From: Thermoplasmata archaeon
GTDB lineage: Archaea > Thermoplasmatota > Thermoplasmata > Thermoplasmatales > Thermoplasmataceae
Reading direction: 5' to 3'
DNA: 8,879 bases
Assembly: GCA_021797955.1 (NCBI GenBank)
Contig: JAJZYV010000050.1
Location: 1-8,879 of the forward strand
This document shows, one piece after another, positions 1-8,100 of the stretch. The position numbers were made by a program, and so were the translations under genes. Every line of letters begins with the position of its first letter. The stretch's first letter is position 1. The notes under the pieces were generated by a model. It did not search any database. It worked only from the letters and a program-made list of their open reading frames with translations, and had not been told where the DNA came from.

Positions 1-8
1 TGAATTAA

Positions 9-101
9 GAAACAAAACCACTAACTGTTTCTGGAAATACAATTTTAATCTCTGTTACACTGCCATCTTTATTTAGGGCGGAATTTATAGAAAGCGGTTT
101 A
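9..101 (+). pseudogene. In-frame coding remnant upstream of the first ATG of the left surface-protein gene
   Basis: The frame of the downstream gene is open from 9 to 101 and translates into the end of one stalk module (PLTVSGNTILISVTLP) followed by the first strand of the next (RAEFIESGL). That second piece joins directly to GSTWSV after the ATG at 102. This is unmistakable repeat-family sequence, so the ancestral protein extended further upstream. An in-frame TAA sits at 6-8, and no ATG, GTG or TTG occurs in frame between it and 102. The stretch is therefore either a broken part of a longer gene or the result of a nearby frameshift or sequencing error. Reading frame 2 from base 2 and dropping one A from the AAAA run at 14-17 would give ELRNKPLTVSGN without a stop, but only a few codons support that reading. 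Confidence 0.6.
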
Positions 102-2050
102 ATGACAGGCTCGACATGGTCTGTAGCAATATCGAATTCAAACAGTTCATTCATTTTAGAAAATTCATCTTCAGGCTCAACAATAAATACTTTAATTCCC
201 ATTGGTCAGTTTAATTATACGTTAGAAGAATGTACATATAGCAGTAGTTACGAGCCATATAATATCAAAACAAATCCTTATCCTTTCAGGGAAACAGGTG
301 CTTTTTTGACTACAAATGTCGTATTACCGCATCTTGTCCCGGTTACATTTAATATTATGAACCTAACATTGGGATATTGTTGGGAAATTTCCGTATCAAA
401 TGCTTCCTCTACAGTAAATTTCGAAGATTACGGTTTGGGGCATTCTGTTTTATTATATCTACCAGATGGATCTTTTACATTTAGTGCAGATGAATTCACT
501 GTTTCTACCCTTAATTTCCTTGGTATTTATCCAACTAATCTAATTTATCTGGGTTCTGTGTCTTTTAATGTTGGAATTTCTCCAGAAACTATTAAAGTAA
601 ACTTCCCTGAATTATTTAAAATTACTGTCGAAGAATCCGGATTAAATATTGGGGTAAAGTGGGGTATAAACATTTATAATGAGGCTGCAGGAAGCTATTC
701 CTCAAGTAATAACGTATCTGTCGGCACTTCATTATTCCTATTTCTGGCCAACGGAACCTATACATACGAAGGCAATGGGGGAAATTATACCGCTCTCTCA
801 GGAACGTTGAACGTGACTGGAGCTACAACTAGAGCCATAACATTAACATTTCCAGTTGCTTATTCAGTAGTATTCAGAGCGCCAATGATCCCTCCAGGAC
901 TTTTCTGGTACATTACAATTGAAAGGTTTGGTAATCCGTATTACACTTCTCTTGAAAGTTACACTTCAAATAACGTTAGTGCACTCATTCCCTCGGGAAG
1001 TTATAACTATACCGCATATTTTCTTGGCAAATCTGTTACACATCCTTTTACCATATCTGCATCTACCACAATTAACGTAGTATTCCCATGGATGTACAAC
1101 TTAACATTTATCCAATCAGGGCTGCCTTCAGGGTCTCAGTGGTATGTTAATTTTACGGACTATTATTCCGGGCCTCTTTTCTCTTCTTCCTACACGGTTG
1201 AACTATTCAATGGAACATATAACTACTGTGCCCAAACTTCGATACAGGGATATGCCCCCAAATCAGGAACTGCATATATTTTAGGAAATTCAAAGACGTA
1301 TACAATATCGTTCACCACAAATTCAGTTTCAAGTTATACAGTAACTTTCATTCCAAGGGGCCTTCCTTCAGGTACCTTATGGTACGCTGGACTCAGCAAT
1401 AATAGTGGTGTAAAGACATTAAAATCAGGGTCTGGTGATATCACATTCACAGAATACAATGGAAGTTACACGTACAATGTATCCACCTCAAACAAAGATT
1501 TTACCCCTTCATCATTCGAAGGAACCTTGGCAGTATCAGGAAGTTCTGTCTCGGAAACTATTAATTTTGTACCTGTTAAGAATATTATCATGTTTGAAGA
1601 ATCCGGTTTGCCGCCCTACGTAACATGGTTTGTTAATATAACCGGGTCCAACGGTACTCTGAGGATTGAAGGAACCGGGAATTTAAGTAGTTCTGTGACC
1701 AATGGTAGTTACACATTCACAGTGGCTTCTGGTGATAGGAGTTATGCACCTTCTATTCACAATGGAGAATTTACAATGTCAGGGAACAAGGTAATAGAAT
1801 TGGTTACTTTTACATCGATAAAATATGTGGTTTCATTTAATGTAAGTGGACTGCCATCAGGTTCGATCTGGATGATTAATATTACAAATGGAATCTCTCT
1901 GTCATCAACTAATACATCAATATCCACCACACTCATGAATGGTACTTATACATATACCTCAAGCAACAGCACATTCTTCTATCCACTGATTTATAGGGGA
2001 ACTTTTACAATTGAAGGGCACTCTATAACTGTAAGCGTACAATATATCCA
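75..2050 (+). repeat. Eight tandem protein-level stalk modules in the left surface protein
   Basis: Module starts are at about 75, 336, 612, 861, 1095, 1335, 1581 and 1824. The most constant positions are the Trp of the G-x-x-W motif and the (N/S/D)G-(T/S)-(Y/F) turn about 40 residues later. Modules five to eight keep a near-consensus opening (GLPSGSQW, GLPSGTLW, GLPPYVTW, GLPSGSIW). Modules two and four have drifted (NLTLGYCW, MIPPGLFW). There is no obvious DNA-level repetition, so these are old duplications maintained at protein level rather than a recently expanded array. Confidence 0.8.
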
Positions 2051-2372
2051 CTATTCATATATTACTGGTTCAGTAGTTCCAACCAATGCCATAGTCATCA
2101 TGAACGGTATGCAGATCCAGGTAATTTCGGGGGTATTCAATAAAAGTGTCGTTGAAGGGTCATACCAGATCGTAGTTTCAGAAACAGGATATAAATCTTA
2201 CTTCGGCAATGTTACAATTTCTCAGGCAGATCAGGTAATCCATATAACAGTAAATCTTACAAAACTTTCAACACCGCCTACCACATCTCCAGTATACGTG
2301 TATGCTGCTATATCTGCAGTAATAGCGCTTCTAGCCATTGCGGGGATTATAGTTTATATTAGAAAGAAATAA
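102..2372 (+). CDS. Cell-surface stalk protein with tandem ESGLPxGxxW modules, PEGA-like domain and C-terminal membrane anchor (5'-truncated)
   Basis: This 756-residue product is a probable extracytoplasmic protein anchored by its C-terminus. It contains eight beta-rich modules of about 76-90 residues. Each has an opening strand plus G-x-x-W motif, such as FIQSGLPSGSQW (334-345) and FEESGLPPYVTW (498-509), a central NG(T/S)Y(T/N)Y hairpin, and a closing strand near SGxLxVSG. A PEGA-like domain follows at about 654-720 (GSVVPTNAIVIMNG, then GSYQIVVSETGYKSY). A Pro/Thr linker leads to a hydrophobic helix at 731-753 ending in RKK, which suggests an external body and cytoplasmic tail. Many N-x-S/T sequons fit a glycosylated surface protein. 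ATG 102 is the only standard start, but it lies inside the first module, gives no signal peptide and has no convincing ribosome binding site. As it stands the product could not be exported normally. It is best read as the 3' portion of a longer gene. Ligand and specific role are unknown; adhesion or envelope structure is inferred. Confidence 0.8.
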   Translation: MTGSTWSVAISNSNSSFILENSSSGSTINTLIPIGQFNYTLEECTYSSSYEPYNIKTNPYPFRETGAFLTTNVVLPHLVPVTFNIMNLTLGYCWEISVSNASSTVNFEDYGLGHSVLLYLPDGSFTFSADEFTVSTLNFLGIYPTNLIYLGSVSFNVGISPETIKVNFPELFKITVEESGLNIGVKWGINIYNEAAGSYSSSNNVSVGTSLFLFLANGTYTYEGNGGNYTALSGTLNVTGATTRAITLTFPVAYSVVFRAPMIPPGLFWYITIERFGNPYYTSLESYTSNNVSALIPSGSYNYTAYFLGKSVTHPFTISASTTINVVFPWMYNLTFIQSGLPSGSQWYVNFTDYYSGPLFSSSYTVELFNGTYNYCAQTSIQGYAPKSGTAYILGNSKTYTISFTTNSVSSYTVTFIPRGLPSGTLWYAGLSNNSGVKTLKSGSGDITFTEYNGSYTYNVSTSNKDFTPSSFEGTLAVSGSSVSETINFVPVKNIIMFEESGLPPYVTWFVNITGSNGTLRIEGTGNLSSSVTNGSYTFTVASGDRSYAPSIHNGEFTMSGNKVIELVTFTSIKYVVSFNVSGLPSGSIWMINITNGISLSSTNTSISTTLMNGTYTYTSSNSTFFYPLIYRGTFTIEGHSITVSVQYIHYSYITGSVVPTNAIVIMNGMQIQVISGVFNKSVVEGSYQIVVSETGYKSYFGNVTISQADQVIHITVNLTKLSTPPTTSPVYVYAAISAVIALLAIAGIIVYIRKK
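2055..2265 (+). other. PEGA-like domain region of the left surface protein
   Basis: Residues about 652-722 leave the stalk pattern and show the layout of a PEGA or carboxypeptidase-regulatory-like beta-sandwich. The order is G-S-V-V-P-x-N-A-x-V-x-(I/M)-N-G, a second turn at GVFNKSVVEGSYQIVVS, then GYKSYFGNVTI and a closing strand ITVNLTK. PEGA-like domains are common in prokaryotic surface proteins and often sit next to the membrane. Here the domain lies directly before the Pro/Thr linker and anchor helix, so it probably forms the base of the stalk. The assignment is from motif appearance only. Confidence 0.6.
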
Positions 2373-2390
2373 CAGTGTTTAACACTGTTA
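2370..2390. terminator. Perfect 21-bp palindrome overlapping the stop codon of the left surface-protein gene
   Basis: TAACAGTGTT (2370-2379) and AACACTGTTA (2381-2390) are exact reverse complements around a single central T. The first three bases are the gene's TAA stop. As RNA this gives a nine-pair stem with a three-base loop, followed by AT-rich sequence (caacattttagtcatattt). The position fits a 3'-end stem-loop that limits read-through into the convergent STAND gene or protects the mRNA end. Because archaeal termination depends mainly on T-rich tracts, a symmetric protein-binding site is an alternative. Confidence 0.55.
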
Positions 2391-2565
2391 CAACATTTTA
2401 GTCATATTTACATACTCAGACTGATCGTTACAAGCAGTTTGGATATAATCCTACTAATTTGGTCTATAAGGCCTCAAACCAACAATGTAAACTATAAAGC
2501 TCACTGTTTATATCGTAAGTTAAATTAAAACCGCGGATCTTTGACCTGATAGAGAAATGAATCAA

Positions 2566-2606
2566 GCGAACTACTCTTTCAAGTATTAATAAGAAGAGAT
2601 GTTCGC
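2566..2606 (-). terminator. Imperfect hairpin just downstream of the STAND NTPase gene
   Basis: On the minus strand, beginning two bases after the stop codon, GCGAACATCTCTT (2606-2594) can pair with AAGAGTAGTTCGC (2578-2566). Eleven of 13 positions pair, with a central two-by-two mismatch and a 15-base AT-rich loop. The next bases on that strand are TTGATTCATTTCTC, moderately T-rich. The placement fits a transcript 3'-end structure or terminator for the minus-strand gene, mirroring the palindrome at the stop of the convergent gene. No long T tract follows, so the terminator role is inferred. Confidence 0.5.
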
Positions 2607-2608
2607 AC

Positions 2609-5011
2609 TTATTTCCGTAGACTTATCATCTCCACTTTTATATTCTCCAAATTCTTTAGGAACTGGAAACATCCATTTAGATTTAATTCTTCAGCAAGTT
2701 GGGATTTGATCCTGTCTGCTTCAATTTGTTTGCCCATTGATAGCATTATAGTGTATTCTGTTAAACGAGCAATACAAAAACTTGGAAAATCTTTTGAAAG
2801 TAATTCCTTTGCATCGTTTACTTTTAAGATCGATTTTGAATAATTTTTATTTTTTAAAAAGAGTTGTGCTTCGGCGAGTCTGAGCATACCTATGGTACCT
2901 TTGTCTGAAGTAGTACCTGTGACTCGCCTCGCAGACCTAAGATCAATTTTAGCACCATCTATATTGGCAGACATAATGTCATTCATTATCTTATGTGAGA
3001 GGCAAAACACAAGGTCTCTGGGATTATAAGATGTGCTTTCAAATATTTGGATTGCCTCTTGAAACAGGTCATCTGCAAGACCGTGTTTACCCAAGGCCGA
3101 CAAAAAAATAGCTTTTTCTACAATACAGTCAGCATAACTATAGAATGCTTTCATAGAAAGAAAACCTTCTATGGCCTGATCTATGATTGGTAATGCGTTG
3201 ATAATAGAGTCGCTTAAATAAGTGGTCCATGCAAAGTTAGCCAAACTGACATAAAGGTTTCTCTTCTCCCCTTTGGAATTGTAAACCGTAATAGTTCTTT
3301 GTAAGTAGGCATGCGCTAAAGATATCTTTCCTTCCATTACGAGTGCCCCTGAAAGATTTAACAAAATGTTGGCTTCAAGAAGATCATCATGACCGCGGGT
3401 CTTTGACAAAGCCTTCTGAAGAAGTTCAATGGATTTTTTTGGTTCACCCAGTTCCTCAAATATCTGAGATTCCCCGGACATCGCTTTCACTTCCACCTCC
3501 ATGCTTAAGCTACTTTTTCTGACCTGACGGAATAGACTTAATGCCTTTTCATGTTCCCCCTTCATTAATAAAATCTTGCCCATCCATAAACAAATCCATT
3601 CCCTTGCCAAACCTTCTCCAACATGAGCCAGAGAGCCTTTGAGTTCTGCGAGAACATTTTCAAGGAAACCAGAATCAATGAGAAAGGGTATTATTTTGTT
3701 TAACGTTTCAGCGATACTATTGTCATCACCGCATCTAATGATGTGATAAAGACCTTCAATTTGGGATTCTGACCTTTCACTGTTTAAGTAATAATTGGCA
3801 ATCTTTCTATGTTTATCTTGCTTTCTTTCTGTCATTCCATAAACTATTTCACGGATAAAATCGCTCATTGTGATATTGTCGTCTCTGAGTTGTAAAAAGC
3901 CAAGATATTGAGCCTCTTCCAGAACGGAACGGTCAATTTTTCCAAAAATAGTATCTAGTTCTTTAATCTGTATATCTCCACGGAAATATGAAAGATTATG
4001 AAGTATATCAGAAATATTATTTCCCAAAGCATCTAGAATTTCCCTGAACATGAAACTTTTTGATCGCCAGTTAACATCATTTAACCTTCCTTGTAGTGTA
4101 TTAAAAAGCTTGATCATTAATGGATGCCCACCAGTAATTTTATAAACATCTCCTGGGTTAATAGAACCTCCAGAGAGCTCAGCTGAAGATAATCTGTCGA
4201 GACCACCAAGATGTATGAATGAAACTGAGTCTGCGTTAAAGGGGAGGGTACCGGTACTGATCATTTTAACTGTAATCTTGGGTTCGCTTCTAATCAGGTC
4301 CTGCAAAAAGCTTATAATCTCTGGGTCCCTACATCTTTGCAGATCATCAACTATGAATAAAGCACCAGATTTTCTCAGGTAGTACATAGATATATCTAAA
4401 TGATACCTATAATCTGGCTCATTCTTTATAAGATTCAGCGGGTGTTCCAATCCACAATCTTTCAAAAAAACAGCGAGCTTCATAATTAGATATTTTAGGG
4501 TATCACTTTCCCTAATACTATGCCAAAATATTTGGCGACCTGTTTCGGTTGCGTATTTTGCCACAAGGGTTGTCTTGCCTATTCCCGGGATACCAGTAAC
4601 CAGAACATGTTCGCTCTCTTTTAGAATATTAAGTTCCTCCTTTCTCCCATAAAATTTAGATACATGGGGAATCGTTGATTTATAAGCTTCTAGAAAAAGA
4701 GAACGATCTGCATGATCACTGGGTGACGTAACCACTGTGATCTTTCCATCCAAAAAAGAAAAACTTAATTTGTTGATGTCAAGTCTATACATCTTTATTG
4801 GTTTTTTATTTAATAAGACCCAGTATTCAACTACCAAACCTACTTGTTTCATAGCTCCTACTTTTTCTGAAATCCTGGTTTCAGGTTCTGTTAACAATTC
4901 AGCAAGCTCTTTATTGTACGAAGGTTTGATAGAAAGTATCTTAATGATATTAAGACATTTTTTGTCCGATAATACCTTCAATATTTGTGGAACCGCATCA
5001 GTTGTTTCCAT
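2609..5011 (-). CDS. STAND-family NTPase with N-terminal ArsR-like winged helix and C-terminal TPR-like array
   Basis: This 800-residue protein is probably a cytoplasmic, signal-activated switch. Residues 7-80 form an ArsR-like winged helix: helices near 7-14, 17-27 and 31-40, a likely recognition helix at 43-57 (ETRISEKVGAMKQVG), and a wing ending IKMYRL. The NTPase core follows: YGRKEEL (121-127), Walker A GIPGIGKTT (140-148), Walker B ALFIVDDLQ (217-225), a sensor-like strand MISTGT (250-255), and the STAND GxP-type motif GGHPLMI (294-300). A second winged-helix segment is likely at about 330-395. Residues 405-770 are helical, with TPR-like pairs such as MGKILLMKGEHEKALSLF (477-494) and the segment 511-537. 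In this family the C-terminal array typically senses a ligand or partner, and nucleotide exchange drives oligomerisation. ATG 5011 is chosen because an in-frame TAA lies two codons upstream (5017-5015). No Shine-Dalgarno is seen. The gene points toward the left surface gene and follows the right one by 173 bp. Arginine codons include about 11 CGN among 37, unlike its neighbours. Its target is unknown. Confidence 0.85.
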   Translation of the reverse strand: METTDAVPQILKVLSDKKCLNIIKILSIKPSYNKELAELLTEPETRISEKVGAMKQVGLVVEYWVLLNKKPIKMYRLDINKLSFSFLDGKITVVTSPSDHADRSLFLEAYKSTIPHVSKFYGRKEELNILKESEHVLVTGIPGIGKTTLVAKYATETGRQIFWHSIRESDTLKYLIMKLAVFLKDCGLEHPLNLIKNEPDYRYHLDISMYYLRKSGALFIVDDLQRCRDPEIISFLQDLIRSEPKITVKMISTGTLPFNADSVSFIHLGGLDRLSSAELSGGSINPGDVYKITGGHPLMIKLFNTLQGRLNDVNWRSKSFMFREILDALGNNISDILHNLSYFRGDIQIKELDTIFGKIDRSVLEEAQYLGFLQLRDDNITMSDFIREIVYGMTERKQDKHRKIANYYLNSERSESQIEGLYHIIRCGDDNSIAETLNKIIPFLIDSGFLENVLAELKGSLAHVGEGLAREWICLWMGKILLMKGEHEKALSLFRQVRKSSLSMEVEVKAMSGESQIFEELGEPKKSIELLQKALSKTRGHDDLLEANILLNLSGALVMEGKISLAHAYLQRTITVYNSKGEKRNLYVSLANFAWTTYLSDSIINALPIIDQAIEGFLSMKAFYSYADCIVEKAIFLSALGKHGLADDLFQEAIQIFESTSYNPRDLVFCLSHKIMNDIMSANIDGAKIDLRSARRVTGTTSDKGTIGMLRLAEAQLFLKNKNYSKSILKVNDAKELLSKDFPSFCIARLTEYTIMLSMGKQIEADRIKSQLAEELNLNGCFQFLKNLENIKVEMISLRK

Positions 5012-5040
5012 AGTTTATGCAGAGATTCATCTGATTCAGA

Positions 5041-5055
5041 ATATTTAAGTTTTTC
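5041..5055 (-). promoter_or_regulatory. Candidate archaeal BRE/TATA promoter for the STAND NTPase gene
   Basis: On the minus strand GAAAAAC is followed by TTAAATAT, resembling a purine/A-rich BRE plus TATA box. The TATA-like octamer is centred about 33 bases before the ATG at 5011. Using the usual archaeal spacing, the transcript would start around 5019 and leave a leader of fewer than ten bases. This agrees with the absence of a ribosome binding site. A second TATA-like stretch on the same strand (near 5098-5107) would give a longer leader. The call is made from motif and spacing only. Confidence 0.45.
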
Positions 5056-5125
5056 ATACAATGATCCTTATGATTATGAATTAATTTGGCGTAACTGTAT
5101 TATATAGAAATATCTATTTTTAAGA

Positions 5126-5178
5126 AATTTGCTACACTCAATTTACTTTACAAACACATTTAGTTTATAGAGCAAATT
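5126..5178 (-). other. Weak inverted repeat after the right surface-protein gene
   Basis: AATTTGCT (5126-5133) and AGCAAATT (5171-5178) are exact reverse complements separated by 37 AT-rich bases. On the minus strand the structure begins six bases after the stop of the right surface-protein gene. It could be a 3'-end structure of that transcript, but the long loop and AT-rich arms make it weak. It may be coincidental. It lies within the 173-bp spacer that also carries the STAND gene promoter; I see nothing else there. Confidence 0.25.
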
Positions 5179-5184
5179 ATTCAT

Positions 5185-8100
5185 CTACCAGAGCCCTCTT
5201 TTTTTGCTTAAGAAGATTACAAACATTATAATAATTACAGAGGCTGCTAGGAGTAAAGTTATCAAAAGTATCCCGTCTAAATTGGATGAAGTCGGGGATG
5301 AATTAGGTTTAAAATAGACCATAATGGAAAGTGGCTGTCCCTTTATACTAACACTTCCATTTTTTGGCATAGTCGTATATCCTGCTTTAGGAGTAATAGC
5401 GAATGAGTAAGTTCCGTTGTTTTCATCAAATGTAATGTTATTTCCGGTAGAATTTTCACTTTTGCCGTTAAGATTTACGAACCACTCTGTTCCTTTGGGA
5501 AGACCAGATTCCTCAAATTTTACGACATATAGTGATACTACCGATCCATTCCCTGTGAAAGTTATCGTAATTACAGGTACAGGTCCTCTGACTGTAAGTG
5601 ATCCAGAAGAAGGCGATGGAGAAAAACCATTTACTGATCCTATTGAATAATCATACGTTCCGTTTGATACAACGAAAATGATTGAGGAATCGGTTGACGA
5701 AGTAGAGATACCTCCAAAGTTTACATACCATGTTTGTCCAGGAGAAAGTCCTGTTTCAAAGAAGGTCACATTGTATTGGGAATAGTGATCTGATATTATT
5801 GAAACAGTATCAGAACCCATGTTCATAATATATAAATCAGAGGCTGCTCCTCCTAATACAATAGATTCAGGATTATACCCAACAGGAACGCTTCCAATAT
5901 ATGTGCTATTGGAAACATTTACAAAAAATATGGATGAAGGGTTGCCATTATAGCTATAATTGGTGATAGCTAAAGTATTGCTCTCCTGGTCAAAGGCTAT
6001 TGATGTGCCGGCATTCGGAATATTGATAGTTTTTACTATTTGTCCGGAATTGACGTTTGTTTCCATTACAATGCCGGCCGTACCTATGAGATAAAGATAT
6101 CCATTAGAAGGTACAAAGACACTCCCTGTAACCGAATACCACGATGGTACTGTAATATTTTTCAATACTACAATACCGGATATTATGCTAATATTCCCTG
6201 TGCAAGAATCAGTCAAAAAAACGTTGCCGTTAAGATTGTCCAAAGAAAGTGAAAATACCGTTTGACCATTAGTTTGGATAGGAATTTCACCAACCACTTT
6301 TTCCGTTGTGGTATTTATTATTGAAAGCGCTTTAGCTCCCCCTTCATATACATAAAGATATTGATTATAAGAATCAAACAAAAGTTCGGACGGGTTAGAA
6401 TTAGTTCCTGTGTTTATGTATCCTAAAATATTCGCAGAAGAAGCATTGAGTATTGCTATATTGTTTGTTTCAAGGTCCGAAACATATAGAATACCATTTT
6501 CTGGATCAAGTGCAACCCCGGAAGGCATACTCAAACCGGAATTAACGCTGAACACCGACAAATCAGATGTGTTAATAGCATACAGTGCAACGGAATTCAC
6601 AAGATATACAATATTATTGGTTTTGTCATATACCATGGCCGAACTTCCGTATTGTTGATCAGATTGATAGAAATCCCCGGTATATGCCCTGTAACTGTTC
6701 AGGTCTATAGTGTTCCTTACATATGGAGAGGATACATTAATCTCTCTGACATAGGATACAGTTACCCTGTAACACCCATATACAGTCAAATGTAGTACAC
6801 CTGATTCAGGATAAACGTTGTAACCAGTTTCAGTTGAGGCCTTAAAAATATAGTTACCCAGGGAGAATGTAAAATAAATATGAGTAAAATTGGAGGAATG
6901 TGTAACCCCCCCAATTGTAACATTCCATTCAGTTCCTAACGATAACCCACTTTCAATAAATATCGCTGTAGCATTGGAAAGAAAGCCAAAGTTGACCACG
7001 ATTGTAACGTTCTTCCCAGAAATATTAAAAGTTCCACTCTTCACAGTTGGATAACCATAATAATTGTTGTATACGTGGTACTTGTAACTTCCATTTTGTG
7101 CGATGAACGTCATCTGGTTAAGTGAATAATAAGTAAACCCTCCGAACTGTGAATATAAATCACTCTCTGAATAAGTTGTTGAGTTAGATAGCTCACCCAC
7201 CCAGTCATTACCAGATTGTATATTTATGGCATTAATTGTAACTGTAAAATAACCATTTTCGAGATAAAAGTCCACACTCCTGTTATACTCCCCTGTTGAA
7301 ACGTTTAAGTAATGTGAGTAGGAATTTTCAACCACACCTGTGAATGGGCTCTGCCAATAGGACAGTGTGAAAGTAGTATTAACTATATAGGTTGAAGCAG
7401 GTAGGAAAAATGTTACTTCGGGATAAGCACTATAAGAGTATCCGATCCAGGTGCCGTTTTGATAAATGTACATATACCATGCTGCACCAAATGGCATACC
7501 CGTCTCGTTATAATTTACCTGGTAAAAGTGAAATATCTGTGGCTGCGCTGAACCTTTAACTGATATTGTTTTAGCAGAAGATACATAATCGGAATCAACA
7601 CAAACGCCATTTGAGCTAACGAACCAATTGTTCCTCAGATGATACGTGTAGGAACCGTTTGACAGGAAAAGCGTTAATTCTGGAGAATAAGTTCCTATAA
7701 ATAATAAAGAGGAACCTACTGTAATTGAGATTCCCCAGCTGGCATTGGATAAATTGATACCAGTTTCCTGGAAGGTTGTCGCAATAATTCCCTTGAATAA
7801 CACATCTTCTGAATTCATGCCTTTTGTAATATTCATCGGTAAGGGCGTAATATTTGAGTAAGTCAAATATCCGTTTGAATAAACACATTTTGTGTAAGTA
7901 TAATTCCCAGACTCCAGATATATTGAAAAAGCACCAGAATCTGTCTCTGCTGTAATTATTGTATTTGGTAAAATACTTTTGTCTGTGATAGCTATTGCCC
8001 AAAAAGCGCCGGGAGGAAGACCAGTTTCATTGATAGTAACATTCTGGAGATTAAATGTTACATAAGAGATCGATTTTGATGTGTTAACATAACCTTTTGC

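Noticed and set aside
5..202. 65-codon open frame on the minus strand at the left edge
   Set aside because: It is fully antisense to the stalk-module sequence at 9-202, has no promoter or family resemblance, and is explained by the coding constraint of the plus strand.
75..2050. CRISPR or satellite-type DNA repeat array
   Set aside because: The periodicity of about 240 bases reflects diverged protein modules. There are no identical DNA repeats with unique spacers.
2391..2565. Possible small gene, tRNA or ncRNA in the convergent spacer
   Set aside because: Only very short open frames occur (for example ten codons from 2557), no cloverleaf is evident, and the isolated TATA-like sequence near 2493 has no gene behind it.
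2530..3407. Near-identical 16-mer ACCGCGGATCTTTGAC (2530-2545) and ACCGCGGGTCTTTGAC (3392-3407)
   Set aside because: One mismatch over 16 bases is expected about once by chance in a window this long, and the second copy lies inside the STAND coding sequence.
4737..5048. 103-codon plus-strand open frame over the 5' end of the STAND gene
   Set aside because: It is antisense to the winged-helix region, which is clearly coding, and the product has no recognisable domain.
5143..5184. Tiny 13-codon open frame on the minus strand starting right after the right surface gene's stop
   Set aside because: It is too short, has no ribosome binding site or promoter, and sits in AT-rich sequence where such frames are common.
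5417..5650. Plus-strand open frames opposite the right surface gene (also near 6040-6252, 6410-6658 and 8655-8843) and a same-strand shadow at 1435-1623
   Set aside because: All overlap strongly supported coding sequence in other frames, and none has a start context or recognisable family.
7616..8002. 128-codon minus-strand open frame inside the right surface gene
   Set aside because: It is an alternate-frame shadow of modules four and five. The main frame carries the conserved motifs, and the shadow is rich in Arg, Tyr and Lys without pattern.
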